Part shown: positions 13,050-27,664 of the stretch, in pieces
Numbering within the stretch: the stretch's first letter is position 1
Layout of the letters: every line of letters starts with the position of its first letter
NCBI GenBank assembly: GCA_947179485.1
Contig: OX359247.1
Location: 53,107,131-53,171,130 of the forward strand
Source of the DNA: Allacma fusca
Taxonomy: Eukaryota; Arthropoda; Collembola; Symphypleona; Sminthuridae
Length of the DNA stretch: 64,000 nucleotides
Direction of reading: 5' to 3'
Translations under genes and position numbers: made by a program
Notes under the pieces: model-generated
What the model saw: the letters and a program-made list of their open reading frames with translations, nothing else
Told to the model about the DNA's origin: nothing
The model's database searches: none

Positions 13050-15690
13050 GTACAGTATTAAGCCTCTGATAATGCTTATCCTTAATGGTCCGGGACTTGA
13101 CTAAAACATATGGCAAATCTACCTCAAAAGACACTTGTCACCTGTCACCATTCAGTATAATGAGTCCATGGTTTGTTAATACATTGTATATACCTTCACA
13201 AACTCTCATCCCTTCAGTTTTCCCAGAAACATCAAAAACCTCCGTCAGTTTTAATAGCCAACTCTTCCACTTCCAGTGAGGACATGATAATTACTCTAGT
13301 CATTTGATTTACGCCTGTACTATGACTTTGGAGGGAACTGTAATAATAATTACGACAGTCCTTAAAGTTATATTGCTATAGATATCTGTACATACCTATA
13401 TATCTGCAGTTGTTGAAATTGAACAACTCTTCCCTTCACAATCACATGACAATTGGCTGGAACTTAAACAATAATTTTAAAATTCACTATTGTCAAAATA
13501 ATCCACTCTTATTTCACTACGTGTAATTATGTTTACATGCATAATTACACATATGTATGAAGGAATATCAGCATACATGTAAATTGTAAATCCAACTCAA
13601 AGGAAAAGAGCTACTTTTAATTCCTGGACAGGGATGCACATGTACTGTCGTATTATTATTATTATTATTATTGGAGGTGAGTATCAAAGCGGAGGATACG
13701 TAGATACATAAATGTATGGTCTATAAACCAGAAGGTATACGGAACTCAGGGTAAGCCTTACATGGGCTTCTCACCCAATGTGGCAAGCAGCATCATAACA
13801 ATAACCGTAACAATTAAATTAACATAATTATAATCCAATATCTTTTCTCACATACTACCAGCCACTAAAGTTACACTCCCCTACATACTTTCCCTATACT
13901 GTGCCAGTCAACAAACAACATGCAGACAATCAGATAATGATTTTATTATACCTCTCCAGATCCTCCAAGTTCTCAGGGTCCTATCAGGAGAGATCAGAGC
14001 AAAAACCCTGTTTAACAAGGGGAAATAATACTTTTAAAACTTTTTAGCAAGGGAGTCCTATCTCCCGAAATTTCCAACAACTGTAGAAGGGACATATGTA
14101 TGTAGTACGTCCGTGTGTGTGTGTGCATTACATATCCATTACTCTCTACACAATGCTCTGCAATGCACCATATGTGTCTCCATCAACAGAGCTCTAAATT
14201 GTGAGTACAGCAAAAGACCCAGGCACGACTCCCATTAGAAATATAATGGAAGTATTTTAAATCAAATGCTATTATATAGGCAAGTAATTATATTATGCAG
14301 ATACACCTCCTTACTCTCACAGTAAATAGAACAATAATTACTTCAAAACTGGCATACGGAGTGTCATTCCAGAAAACAAAGATCCCTTGGATTACAAAGC
14401 ATTAAATTATTTCGTATTGAAAAACATGAACAACAATTTGCCAGGTAGAGGCTGAAATGGCTTTGGAAAGATTGCACTCCGCTGAAGAAAAAAAAACTAT
14501 TGAAATCATACTTCAAAAATATAAAACATGACTTTGTGAGGGACTCAGGAAAATAATAACATGTACAAATATCTACATATGTACATACTACATCCACTCG
14601 TCCATGTATAATTATACATACACAGAGTGCATCAAATCTCATTTGCCCCTACGAATAGCCACTAGCCCATTAAAGACGTGAGAGTCAGTCACATTTCAAA
14701 AATAATATCAAGACAGGGTCAGGATTTTGAATAAATATTTTATGCACTTAAATAATTATTTATACATTTAAACATTGCAAAAAATTCTTCTAATGGTAAT
14801 ACTAATTATTAATTCTGGCATTACGAAAATTATTTTCGAATTATTTGTCAGCTCCTAAGAGCCAGTTTTGCTATGCAAATTTCAGGGACATGCCCATAAT
14901 TACTTTTATTCGGACTTCCGAAATTGTTTTTAATGTGGACTTTCAAAATCCGCGTTCACAGATTTTCGACAAAGTTTCAGGGATTTAATAAAATAAAATG
15001 TATATTTTCAAAATCCAGGAGAGGGGGGGGGATCGAATAATGTGGGCCACCAGGTGTAGAAATATGATTTAACCATAAAAAAGCATCCTCAAATTGTACG
15101 TACGTATATAATTGGATGTATTTATGCTATTTAGAATATTTTGGGTGAGGCGGAGTGAGGAAATTGAGAGACTGAGGCTGAAAATTCTCAGAAAAATTAT
15201 CATTCGCTTCCATCATCCATAACATAGTTACTTAAATAATGAGGACCATGACGACCGGAGACATATTATCTATCACAACAAGTTGAAGAAGAAAAAAAAA
15301 CAACTAGGCAAGACAATATACCAGTAAGTTAGTACTCTTTAAGTAATATTCTTACTTAACAAGAGGAGGAAGGAAGAAGAAGAAGAAGAAGAAGTAGAAG
15401 TTGAAGAAAGAAAGAAAGAAAAGTCTGAAGGGGAAAAATGACTGTGGAACACTACATGCATAATTTCCTTCCAAGAATTTCTTCTTAGACAAAACTTGGA
15501 AAATAAATAGAATCTTTATCAAATGGAAACAGATGCTTTGCATCGACAACGACAACAACAACAACAACAGCAGCAGCTCCTATGCCCAACATATATAACG
15601 AAACCAAGAAAAAGTGAAGGAAGACCAACAAGTATGAAGAAGATGACCAGACAAATGATGACAGTTGGTCATCCGCTATATTTTTTCCCT

Positions 15691-15693
<3 letters not shown>

Positions 15694-15749
<56 letters not shown>
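15694..15749. repeat. (CT)n microsatellite, next to CAA/CAG and GAA repeats
   Basis: A perfect CT run. Nearby are a gaa run (15375-15394), a caa/cag run (15552-15576) and a tag run (15838-15867), so 15.3-15.95 kb is a dense simple-sequence cluster. Confidence 0.95.
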
Positions 15750-15753
<4 letters not shown>

Positions 15754-17394
15754 ACAATCAGTCTCTTGCTATTATTCTGCGAGTGCATTTTTCTCTTAAC
15801 TTATCTTCTTTCTTGCACTTGTTCTGCATATACACTGTAGTAGTAGTAGCAGTCGTAGTAGTAGTATTGAGTATAGTAAACTCAAGAATTCTCATTCTAA
15901 AATATGATTCACATCTCCCTCTCTCTCTCTCTCTCTCTCTCCAATGTGAATAGTAATGCTATCTACTCATACAAATCCCACTTTGCAGGAGCGGATTCTA
16001 CAGAGGAACATTAGAAGCTCTTTGAAATTGCACATCCTTGTCCCCAGTAGGGAAAACATTTTTCCTGGGGCAACAAAACCCAGAGAGAGAGAGAGAGAGA
16101 GAAGAAAAAAAATTTAAAATCAACCATGTGTGTAGATAAAAGAATTTTCAACCAGGAGAAGATCCGCATAAGAAAAAATATTTAGGATGTAAGCAGACGT
16201 ATGTATGTGCATATGTATGTACATCCCATCCCAACCCCTTGCATACATATACATATATCCCCAGATTTACATGTAATTACACCTATCTCTCGGAGCGTCC
16301 CTGTCACTGCGATAGTACTTGTAATAAGAGCCTCATTGTAAAATCACTGACTTACGCCGAAGGTATTTAACATTTTATAATGCAATGAAGCCCCACATCT
16401 ATACTCGATGAAAGTAAGTACCCCTGCATATTTTGCAGTTCGCATTCCAAACTACTGACTATATGCCAAGTTTTTTTCCTTCTTTTTTACACATAACTCC
16501 AAATACTTTTCATTCTTAACATGTGAAGAGCCATTAACTACAAACACTTTTTTCCTCCTCTCCACTATGTGCATGTAAGTATGTATGTATGTGTGCATAT
16601 AGGTATAAATATGCAACTACTATGCTACTCTGTAGCTTTGGCATGTATGAATATATACAGAATATCTATATCTATAGATGGATGGACTCTGAGCTAATAA
16701 GCTATAAGTACATATACCAAATACTTCCCTATGCTTCAAAGTCAGATTAATCAACACGCATACACTTACAGAGCTGATTACTGAAGAGAGGGAAGTTCTG
16801 CAAATTCATCTATCAAAGTTGACTTCAACAACTACAACCGAAAATCCTTTATATATACTTAATTTGCAAATTTAAAGCCTTATCATACCCCCCCCCCTCC
16901 TCCCTCTACCTTTGCCCAACAATCACTGGGCTCTAACTCTTGATTTAAGCGAGTGATTTAAGTGATCAGGGATCACTCCTGGAATCCGCGCCCTCAACAC
17001 AGTTAACTTTCACATAGAAAAAAACATTTTAATTTTAGGCCCTAGAAATACGATAATAATAATATACATGTAGTAACTTAATTTTCCCATTATGAGCAAG
17101 GGTTTATTATTTGATACAAAATATATAGCATTCCTTTACTGTGGATCTTGTTCACAGATTCAAAATAGAATATATGCTATAAGCCAAGAATCCTAGTGAA
17201 CTAGCTTTCACACTGAAGTGGAAAGCCACAAAGGGGCGAAGTGATCTATTGAAAACTATGACTTGGGTGAGGGGACAGAGAAACTCCTATTGACAAGCAG
17301 TAGGTATAAGGAATTAATTAAATTTCCGCAAAATTTATATTAAGTAGTTAATTTACATTCAATTTCAGTGTTAGTTCAATTCAATTTACGAAAA

Positions 17395-17560
17395 CCCCCT
17401 GCGACATCTAGTGTATGATGCTTCAAACATCAAAATAAAATTTAAATTAAGTATTACATCAGACACTAGATGGCGAGGGCTATCACCTGTACTTTCCCAC
17501 TTTCTCCCATATTCAAATGTGACCTGTAATTTTCAAGGGTCAAACGAAAAAGCAAAAATC
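17395..17560. repeat. dispersed repeat related to 50.6-50.85 kb
   Basis: The stretch holds gcgacatctagtg, then gtgacctgtaattttcaagg and gtcaaacga. The same words occur in the same order at 50637-50820 with different spacing, which indicates two diverged copies of one element. No ends or target duplication could be defined. Confidence 0.5.
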
Positions 17561-18060
17561 TCCTACAAAATCAATAGGTTTCAAAAATATCATCAAAGAT
17601 ATTTTTGCAAGAATTATTTCTGCATCCGGACTGAACAGGGATCTAACCCTGTGACCCTGTTTTCGGGACGGGCCTGGGGACAATTGATATCGGGAGGGAA
17701 ATTCTTTCCCCAATCAAAGCTCTAGTTCCGTAGTTTTTGTGAGGCTTGAATTTGGTCTCACTTCGTCCCTTAAAATCTTTTCAAAAATAAATATAATTAC
17801 CCAAACAATACTGAAAATAATAATAGGGAACTTCGTCCCTAATTATTAATGATTGGAAGACTCTGACGGATTGTGAGTTGTATTTTTTTTATTGTGAGAG
17901 TCAACAGGAACAACGGCAAGGGTTGAGTTATAAAGAGCATATTGGCTATCCCTACATTCATAGTTAGTACCGTCAGCAGAACAAAACCCAAGTCAGAGTC
18001 TGACTGAACCCAAAAGATACTCGAAAGAATACAAGCGCCACGTAGCATCCCACACTGAAA

Positions 18061-18481
18061 GGGACTGTGTACTAATGACGTCACTCCAAATTGCCCACTT
18101 TTCAACACCCCCTCCCCCAAAATCACATCCAATCATATTTTGTCAACCCCACCCCCACCATCTGACGTCATGTGTAATACTCATGTATTCATTAATACAA
18201 TAAAGGCTGCATCCTTGATTAAAGCGGGATTAAGTAAAATATTAATAAATGGTGCATATTGTGTGGCTGGATTCCGATGTCTGTGAAAGCCATCAAAAAG
18301 ATTTGTTGTAACTGAATTCTAAAATATCTAAGATTACTGCTTTTACGTAGTACAATAAACCCTCGTTATTTTTGTATGATGTCAGACAACACTTGCCCCT
18401 CCCCTCCTCCTGTCACCCGAAGTCACTCATTCTGCTACTCCCCCTCCCCCTAAATGTATGACGTCATTAGTACACAGTCCC
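18061..18481. mobile_element. MITE with 23-bp perfect terminal inverted repeats ending in CRE
   Basis: The left end reads gggactgtgtactaatgacg then tca (18061-18083). The right end (18459-18481) is its exact reverse complement. The flanks are ..gaaa and aaag.., so the target duplication would be AAA, a 3-bp size as in PIF/Harbinger-type elements. The 421-bp body is non-coding and has C-rich stretches (ccccctccccc). The palindrome TGACGTCA occurs three times: at the inner ends of both terminal repeats (18076-18083, 18459-18466) and internally (18163-18170). The superfamily is inferred only from the GGG ends and the 3-bp duplication. Confidence 0.8.
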
Positions 18482-21165
18482 AAAGCAAGTGTGCCTTTCA
18501 TTTCCTCCCAATCCACGTGGTTTGTCTCCATCAATGCGAATTGTGAATTGTAAAGGAGAAAAAACGTTACCCTATATAATGGCTGCATTCAAGTTCCATA
18601 CATGAAAGGTCCTTTTAATACAATACTATGCTACTAGCACCGTTTGACTCCAGTGTGGGAGCATATGCTAAAAACGCAATAATATAAACACACGGTCATA
18701 GTGCCTCTCTCTGACTACATACATACATACATAGATATAAAACAAATAACTAAAAGTTACCATTTAGGGGTCTAAATGTGTCTTTTCTCTCCAAAAAAGA
18801 TGACTCCATTTTTGTTACAAATAACAAATCCAGTCATTTAAAAAGTAGTGCTTTAAAATATGCACACTTTCAGATTTTGTCTTAAATGCTCAAGTCACTC
18901 CTGTCGAATATAAACCCCAGAAACTTGATACACCCCCACACACACACACACACACACAAACACAAACAGAACAACTATTAAGATGTAATGTTCAGTAACA
19001 AGTAACAGCGCAAATTTTTCTCGTTGACAATGTCCCATGTGGTTTAAGAGCAAACTTCTGGGGAAAGTCTCAGTCAGAGATAGGGAAGTAAACAAAGGAG
19101 ACTCGTTCAAGAAGCGTACTACTACGGATATGATACGATCACTGAATTAAATTAGGACAACACTAAAAGATCCCCTACTGGGAAGCACATACTACTGACC
19201 TTGAGGTCAATGTGAGAGCTATAGAGAGGGTAGAGAGAAAGACGAAGTCAGGGATGTGAAACGTAATTAATACGAATGAGGAAAATGAAATCTGAAATAC
19301 TATTCAACACTTTGAGCAATTATATAGAGTCCAAGGAGTACATTGTATAATTACAGATACATAATCAATTCCAAGTGTAGTAGAGGGAATCAATCGGATC
19401 TCAAAATCTTGGGCATCAAAAATATATTAATAAATTCGCTAATGTTCACACTCACTCACACTTCGTCTTTCATGCATAAAAGTTCCTATTTTGGTCTCAT
19501 TTATAATCATTGGATCAATCACCTCTCGCCTCTACTGTATCTCCGAAATCCTATTATTTTAAATGATCCTGCCTGACTCCCAAATTGCAACAAGGGCTTT
19601 AAAAGGTAAACAATTTCTCAAAGCAAAACCGTCTCTTTTGAGCAGAGTAGACGCTCAGCTTTAAAAAAGGACTTTGTCGTTAAAAAATTGGATTTTGTAG
19701 GTAATAACCTAATAACAGCTAATAACTCATTTCCGTTCGGTAGTAATTATTATTGTTAAAATTAAAATCATATTTAAATTTATGCTCAACAGATGAACAC
19801 ATTGAGGGAATCCAATGAGAGAAAATGACGAAGGGGGAAAACCCATTGGGGAAATTATATGTACCCCACCTGGAAGTCTCAGACTGACAATGAGATGATG
19901 AATGGCTCATCATCCGAGCAAACCAACACGTTTGTTTATGCCGAACCAGCTCCTAAATACGCCTAGCCCATCAAACACCACTACGACTGCATCTTGACTA
20001 ACAATAAGAAAAGTGCAGTGAAGACTGCCACTAGTATCAAAATAAAGAATAAAAACTTTCTGCACACATACATAGATACATATATGGAGTGCATTTACCA
20101 TGTAATATCCCTTGGGCTTTGACACAAAACAATAATACACATACATAATTATATGTATGTATCTGCAAAATGTCTGAGTGTTGTGTATCCACAGGCATAA
20201 CATTTCCATGCACAATGCACAAATCTCACACGCAACTCCCCCTCCTCATCATTATCATTTCCATCATCACCATATGATGAGGATCCTGAGGAAAAGGAAA
20301 GAGACTAATCCTACGGCGGACGTTAAATCTAGGAATTATTATGAGTACGGTAGCTATGTATATCTACTTATTACGTGCATTTATAAATTCCTCACTGCTC
20401 TTCCTTGTTGTAGTGAGTAATTATATGTATGCTCATTGTCAGAGTGATCATCAGATCTGGGGATACAACCGCACAGAGTAAATTCAATAATGAATCTAAA
20501 GCCAAGGAAATCAAGTGAACATCACCCAGATCAAATCTGTGGAGCCCGGGTTAATCGTTACAAAGTCTGTGGGGGCGGTTGATTTTTTTTTTAATTAAAT
20601 CAAATACCCTTGGAAGAGTCCGGAAATCCATCACACAACAAGTCATTGGGACACTCTAAAATAATTTCGAAATTTTTACATTCTTTTCTCCCAGGGAGCC
20701 TAAGGTTAAGAAGGTCTTGGATGAATCCTTATTGGAGAAGAAAATGTTCCATTGAGGTCATACTATCCGGATCTTGGAGTATCCCGCCAAAATTTTGAAT
20801 GTTTTTATTTTTTCAAAAAATTTCCAAAACTTGATTGAGATGATTTTTTTATGCATGGTAATTAAATATGGCTTTTGAATAAGCTCTTATAACTCCCAGG
20901 ATCACATGTCCATGTCAAAGGTTATTACAATTTTGTTTAAGGGTCCTACGAACCTCAAAATCTTTTGAGTAAAACTTTGAACCCATAAGTATGTATGTAG
21001 ACATTTGTTTAGAAAAAATATGATCCTGGCAAGTCATATGAATATCTATTCCTAAGAGCTACTACATCTCTAGTTTTTATCCAAATATACCAAATGATAC
21101 AGCATCAGAAGTAAAAAATATAAAATAAAAATAAAAAAAATAGGAAATTTTCGACACAAACGTAC

Positions 21166-21292
21166 CCCAAACACGTATAGGACCCTGAAAAATGTCACTT
21201 TCAATGGGGAAATCCAGGGATGATTCTCCCATCTCCTGAGTATTGCTAGTTTCATAATCTTCAAGATTTTCTTCCTGAGGTGAGTAACTCAT
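21166..21292 (-). CDS. candidate first coding exon of an unrecognised nested gene
   Basis: A minus-strand ATG in a fair context (cgccaacATGA) opens 42 codons plus one base: MSYSPQEENLEDYETSNTQE, then an acidic Ser-rich stretch ending PIRVWG, before a GTACGT donor at 21165. Without splicing the frame continues into a run of Phe/Tyr/Ile codons typical of AT-rich intron, which favours the donor. The protein is not recognised. A weak similarity of the VWGT ending to the MCM4 N-terminal region was considered, but nothing else supports it. No second exon was found downstream. It could also be chance or a transposon remnant in the Pur-alpha intron, on the same strand. Confidence 0.3.
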
Positions 21293-24214
21293 GTTGGCGG
21301 GTTACAGCAAAATATACCGGTGGTATGATAAAAAATAATTTTAAATAACTAATTATAAAAAAATTACGAAATGAATAATATCATACGACAACATATAGAC
21401 TTCAAAAATAAACAATTCTCATCAAAATTAAAACGGAATTACATCATCATCAAGCATGCTCCATAAAAAAAACTCTGATTTAAAATATATTTAAAGGAAC
21501 AGCTTTTTGCTATAAATCTAGCAAAAGTTTAAAGAGTAATAATAACAGTTGATAATAAAAAAAAATACTGTAACAATCTCAGTAAAATTCTTATGAGCAC
21601 AGAAGGAACACAATGATACAAAACATAGCTTAGTGCTAAATCAGTGAGAACAAACGTGGAAAGCTATGTGCATAGTATGGTATCATCGGTAACTCCACAA
21701 AAATACACGCACACACAAACTTATACACACACACGCAATGATATCCAGTTCCAGTTTATTAGTTACCGCAGACCCGAAGGAATGACCAGGAACAGAATTT
21801 GAATACACTCACACTCAACTCTGAGAACAAATTGAACTCAAATAGGAAAGTGCTTTGAAAATTTTCAAATCATATATTCTAAACAGTCTGAACCGTCTGT
21901 GTATCTGTAATACTGTACTGTAATCATTCCAACCCAAAATGATTACGCACCATTGGCACCTATGAGGTGTATGTATGTATGTACATATGTATCGTTGTAT
22001 GCACACCCAAGTTAAACCAGGTATTTGAAAAATCCTAGCCCCAAAGGTTGAACAAGGTACCTCAGGTCCGCATTCAATTTTAAACTGATAAACAATCGGA
22101 ATTAGCCGGCTTGAAAGGTTAGCACTTGATACTATTTACTTTACCGGGAGTCTATTACTAAAAGCCTTTCAGGCTGACAGTGACACAAATGATACGGGAA
22201 TTTGATGTCCTGCAGTATCTATATAAGTAGATACTATAGGTATATAAATTCTGTCCTTACAAAAAAATTAACAGTCAGTAATTCGTCCATACTCAATGAC
22301 ACTACTACTACACAACTATCAAGATGAGTATTATCACTGGGAGCAGTAATGTGTCACAGCATGTAGATTATATATTTGCACTGGATTCACACTCCTCATG
22401 GTCAGTCCCATGTGCATATAGTCACTGCCCTTTCCTAAGAAATCCTTATCGGGCTGTTGTTCATTTTTTCCCCACAACAGGCTAGGAATTTAGCACAGCT
22501 AAATAACAAAACTGACGCACTCAAATTTTTTAATATGAAAAGACTCACTATGCCTCTATAGGAAATTAACTCCAGTAAATTATTTCTTCCCTGGATGTTC
22601 CTTTTCCCACAAAATTATTGATATCTTGAAATAATTCTAAATTGAAACACAGCCTCCCCTGGAACTGTACACTTGTAATTTCCCAATTACAATGACACAA
22701 GTCAATATTCCATGAAAACCTCCCCGACAAAGTCCATATAATTATGTAGAGTCAGGTTATCTAAAATAACTGTTCAAGTGCAATTAAAACAAACGAGAAA
22801 CTATGTAGATCACAATTATTAGAGAGTCTCAATGTCCAGAACGGATCTCCGTCAATGAGCAGGAACAAGTGTGGAAAAACGTATTCGAGCCCATGCCTAT
22901 AGTACAGATAGTAGTACTCTTCCCAAACCCATTTATAATTTCAGTGAAGATGATTAATCTCGTAAACTGCTACACTTCCGACTGTATATATCCATACAGT
23001 AGTAACCACTAGAGCACTATATAAGCTATTCTCACTTGCTCACTTCTACCTATCTATCTATAGATAGTATATGCGAATACATACAATATATCTGCCAGTT
23101 AGGGAAAACGATGTGCTGGCATTTGATTGTCAAGCAATAATATGTGATGACGCTGACACAAGGAATACCATGAATACATCATTTGTCCTCAATCCAACAA
23201 CTGATTCGTAATCCAAAAAGTGAGTAATTTCTCAGTCAAAAACTCTTTCATTTGAGCCATGCTCTACCACACTAATAATAAAGGACACTATGAGCAAACG
23301 GCACGGTTAAAGTGTTTCAAGTTAGGCTGTCCCAAAATTAGGTACACATGCCCCTGCCTACGTACATACATACATACATTACATACATATGAGAATGTAT
23401 CTATCCAATTTATAGTTCATACAAAAGAACCTCCATATATGTATTTTTACCTCAGAATTCTTCATACATAGAAACAAGCATGAAATACGGATATGACACC
23501 GTAAGGAGGTAAAAGTGCGGTATAGCTTTACTTTTGCAATAATAATAATTATTATTGTCAGTATTAAGTGTATAGATAGATATGGAAGGAGGAGTGAGTA
23601 CATATATACAGTACATTATTGTGGGGGCTACACATGCTTTCTCAAACCCCAGTCCAACATGCATATAGTTCCGTGGCTCAAAATTCCTCCTCAGACCTGT
23701 CATATGAGGATTTCCAAGAAATTATCTGGAAGTGTGTATAAGACACTGCCGGGATGAGGAGAGGAAGTTCAAAGGAATGTCTTTGGGATGAGCCAAAATC
23801 TAAAAAGTGAGTAATTCCGCTCGAGAGTTTCTAATTGTGAAATATAGTCCCTATCTTACATAGGAATGTAGTATACATATTTGTACGCAGGCACAGGGGA
23901 TTGGAAGGAGTAGCACAGAAGGTGACTAATACTATTCCTCAATGAATGGAGATCAGGATTACGGCATCCATGAGTCAGTGTCAATGCATCAATGTAGAAA
24001 AGGGAGTACACACACATAGAGAGATAGAGATAGGGACAGAGAGAGAGAGAGAGAGAGAGGAGCAACGTGCTCTGGCAATGTGGACACGGTTACTAGCATC
24101 TCTGTCCGTTTGTTAACTTAAATATCATGAAGGATTCTGTACTCTGTTACTACTGTCCTGGTATGTGCTCAACAACCTACTGTCTTGACTTGTTACATGC
24201 ACCACTAACCAGCC

Positions 24215-24247
24215 CCACACCACACACACACACACACACACACACAC
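24215..24247. repeat. (CA)n tract
   Basis: A nearly perfect CA run. A GA run (24038-24059) lies about 160 bp before it. Confidence 0.9.
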
Positions 24248-27144
24248 CGTCCTAACACTGCCAAATATGGGAATCTGATTTGTTGTCCTGTAAACCTGCT
24301 TCCGCAGAAATAGCCCCTGGAAGGCTTAGAGGTATATATCAAGAGGAGATGCTTCTCTTATATAATATTATTTTTACCCTCATCCCATGGGGTAATTAAT
24401 AAGAACTCTGACATTCCTCAGATTTCAACAGCATTAATCATTTTCTACAAATATTTTCCCACGTATCTCCCACCACCACACTGTACTGGTTATTCAACTA
24501 GTAGTAAGTATATACATCCATACACACTCAAGCATGGACGGATTCTAATGAGATCCTCCTGCACACTCCAATGGATGGCATGTACATACCTCAACACTGT
24601 CCCCAAAAACTGCATAACCGTTAAATATATCCTGCTCATCCTGCTCTCTCAACAACATGTTGGAAGCTCAAGAAAAAAATAGCAAGTTACAGGAATGTGA
24701 GCAAGTCAGTATATATCTATAAGTATCTATCTATACTAACTCATGTAGAACAGATTCACAGTTCACATATACTGTATGTGAGTACTGACAATGAGTACGT
24801 CCTTAAGTCAATCCATGAGATTTCAGCTCATTGTCCGACCATGCCATGGGACAGAGCTCCAAAGATGATATTAAAGCCTCAACAATTAACTCATCCTGCA
24901 AACTTTTTTATGTCTGACTCGGGATAAAAATTCGTAAGGAATTTTTATCAACAAGGATGAGACAATGATTAAAAAAGTATCTATATCCACCTGTTTCAAA
25001 ATTATTATTGAGCGATAGTCTCCTTGTCCTCTCAATTCCGCGACCCGAACTGGTTAAGTACAGGGATTTTGACATCTTGAGAGATAGGGAACATTGGAGA
25101 ATCCGTTTTTGTATTTAGAAATCAAAATTATCTTGGACTCTCACTCAGTGTCATTTCTGATTTGCCTGTTCGGGAAGTTGGGGTTACAGTCATCCCTTTC
25201 CCACAGCACTGAGGAATTTGCACACGGACTGACCTGAGATGACTGTACCGAGAATTTTTGAGGACATACATATTAGCCTGATTGTAAGGTATGTGTATGT
25301 ATGTATATAGATAAATACATATAATCACACGACGTACATACATACATACACATGAACAATCACTAGCTAAAACTGCCCCTGCTACCACGTACACCTTCAA
25401 AGGGATTTGCTGACTCGCTAGAAGATACTGTAAGACATTCTTGTACTGTGTGCTTATATGCATGTATGTGCTTGAGTATCTCTACATATATGTTACATTA
25501 CGTCCCTGTTCTCATCTCATTAGGACACATTGAGTTCACAGACAGTGTCAATTTGGGATGAATCACAAGACAACAATGTAAAATATTTACAAGATTATTT
25601 TATTTTTTTACATCAGTCATGATGCCTCCATAGAAAAATCCCACATTAAAAGCATCTTGTTGTCTTACGGATCGTGAGTACCTGAAACCACCTCCCTGCA
25701 TTGTGAATATATCTGCATGTATTTGCATCTACATACATATAATCATACTCATCAGCGCCTTGCTATTCTAAATATTTGATGTTCAGTAAATTCCAGTTTT
25801 TTCTTAATGGGTTTTCATTCTCAAAAGGGACAACCTTGTGAGCACAAACATGAGTCCTCATGACTGCTGGAATGTCACAATGATTGAGTAATTAAAGTGA
25901 AATTCTATTCGGATGAGACTTACTTGGTTTCCACATAATTTTTGTTTTTAAACAAAAAAAAACACACGAAGACAATTGACCCAATGAATGGATCATGCTC
26001 GAGATGGCTTTCCCCCAAAGTACTTACACTTGTCTGCCGCAGACAGTGGAGACACAGGGAGGAGGTTATGAATGAACATGGGATTCATTCACAACTCAAA
26101 TCCTCCCGAGCCACATTTAATTGTTTCATGAGGAAACGCTAACGTAATAAATAACTATATACAGAGTCTAGGCCTCGGATTGTGTATCTATCTGTATCTG
26201 TAGATACATCACCACACACGTACAGTTTATGTGTAGATAGTACAGATAGGACTCTAGCTACGTATGTATATCTATGTATGTACATACATCCATATGTATA
26301 GATAATTAAGTATCTCTCAGTAGATATGGGATATGTACCACCATAAATATCTCCCATCTCCCTGGACCTATAAATATATAACTCGTAAACATCCATATAA
26401 ATCGGTTTGTTGTGGGCTGGGCCGCAGTCATGTAGGCATGCTATTAAACTCCTAAACCTTAATTAAATTATTGTCTGGCATATAGCGTGTAACTTACAAG
26501 TGTAATTTTCACCTGAAAAACTGGTTTAAACTCTTATCACAATTCACAGGGCCGAAGTTAAAGATACCATGTGAAGGAGTTTTAATGTTTTAAGCAGATG
26601 CAGTTATTTATAGATGCGTCGGATAAGAGAGTCCATGGGGGGAAAAAATATGTATCGAGCTGTCATGAATAAAGGGTAACTCCCACTTCCGGTCACATCC
26701 CATTGTTCAGTAGCAAAGGTCCGAGAAGGCCTCTCTAACACTTACTCAAGTCTGAGTAAGCACTGTAGTACTCAGAAGTACACTATATATTTTACCTATA
26801 GATAATGCTACTAACAACAGGTAATAAAATCTCATCCTAAAATCCTTGGGATTTTCTCATATATAAAAGTATAGATATATCTATACATACATAGTGAGCT
26901 AAAAGCAACAGTCGTAGATATTCATTCATGAATGACTAACCGAGAAAAGATTCAACAACAACTAACTTCCCCAGCGTCTGTTTTACGAACCATAACAACA
27001 GAGTATACATGGAATACCTCCCTGCAGGCAGCCACCGTGCTATTATAACAACACTTGGCAAAAACTAAAATTGAATCATTCCAACAACATCAAACCCATT
27101 GTTACACATTTTTGAATTATTATGATTAAGAAAGAGAGCTTAAA

Positions 27145-27664
27145 ATAATTAGTGCTGGATCTAGTCCAGTCCGGAAAAAAATTCAGGTCTGGTAAGGTCC
27201 GGAACAAATTTCAGGTCTGGTACGGCCCGGAACAAAATTCAGGTCTGGTACGGTCCGGAACAAAATTCAGGTCTGGTACGGTCCGGAACAAAATTCAGGT
27301 CTGGTACGGTCCGGAACAAAATTCAGGTCTGGTACGGTCCGGAACAAAATTCAGGTCTGGTACGGTCCGGAACAAAATTCAGGTCTGGTACGGTCCGGAA
27401 CAAAATTCAGGTCTGGTACGGTCCGGAACAAAATTCAGGTCTGCCAAGATGCAGCACAGAATGAACTGAAGGTAAGGATCAAATGGTCCTTTCCAATAGA
27501 TGGACTTCATTATGGTCCTGGACTGGGAAATCCACCAGAAATCTTCCTTGATCTAAAGCCATGGAACAGACCATTTGTTTTCCTCCTTCGGAGCGAATAA
27601 CGTCCAGACCAGACCTGATCAAACCATACATTTTGATCCCGACCGGATCGTTCCCAGCACTAGT
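27145..27664. mobile_element. non-autonomous hAT-like element with internal 28-bp array
   Basis: The 520-bp element is flanked by the 8-bp direct repeat agcttaaa (27137-27144 and 27665-27672). The ends carry inverted tagtgctgg / ccagcacta sequences, followed inward by gatc...gtccgg / ccggatcg. The outermost few bases of the two ends do not match (ataattag vs actag), so the exact termini are less sure than the duplication. The interior is mostly the 28-bp tandem array. No transposase is encoded. Confidence 0.65.
27184..27443. repeat. 28-bp tandem array, nine full units plus a partial one
   Basis: The unit is caggtctggtacggtccgga followed by acaaaatt. Nine full copies run from 27184 to 27435, and a partial copy starts at 27436. 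The first two differ by a few substitutions (taagg, gcccgg) and the rest are nearly identical, which suggests recent expansion. Since 28 is not a multiple of three, it yields a 105-codon open frame with an 84-bp peptide period, which is not a gene. Confidence 0.95.

Noticed and set aside
17625..17665. B-box-like sequence (GGGTTAGATCCCTG on the minus strand) suggesting a tRNA-derived SINE
   Set aside because: No A box at the right distance, no cloverleaf and no poly-A or repeat tail could be seen.
21166..21292. MCM4 identity for the candidate exon ending in VWGT
   Set aside because: Only four residues agree and no further MCM exon is present nearby.
27152..27469. 105-codon frame with repeated FRSGTVRNKIQVWYGPEQNS peptide
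   Set aside because: It is a by-product of the 28-bp tandem array inside a transposon-like element.
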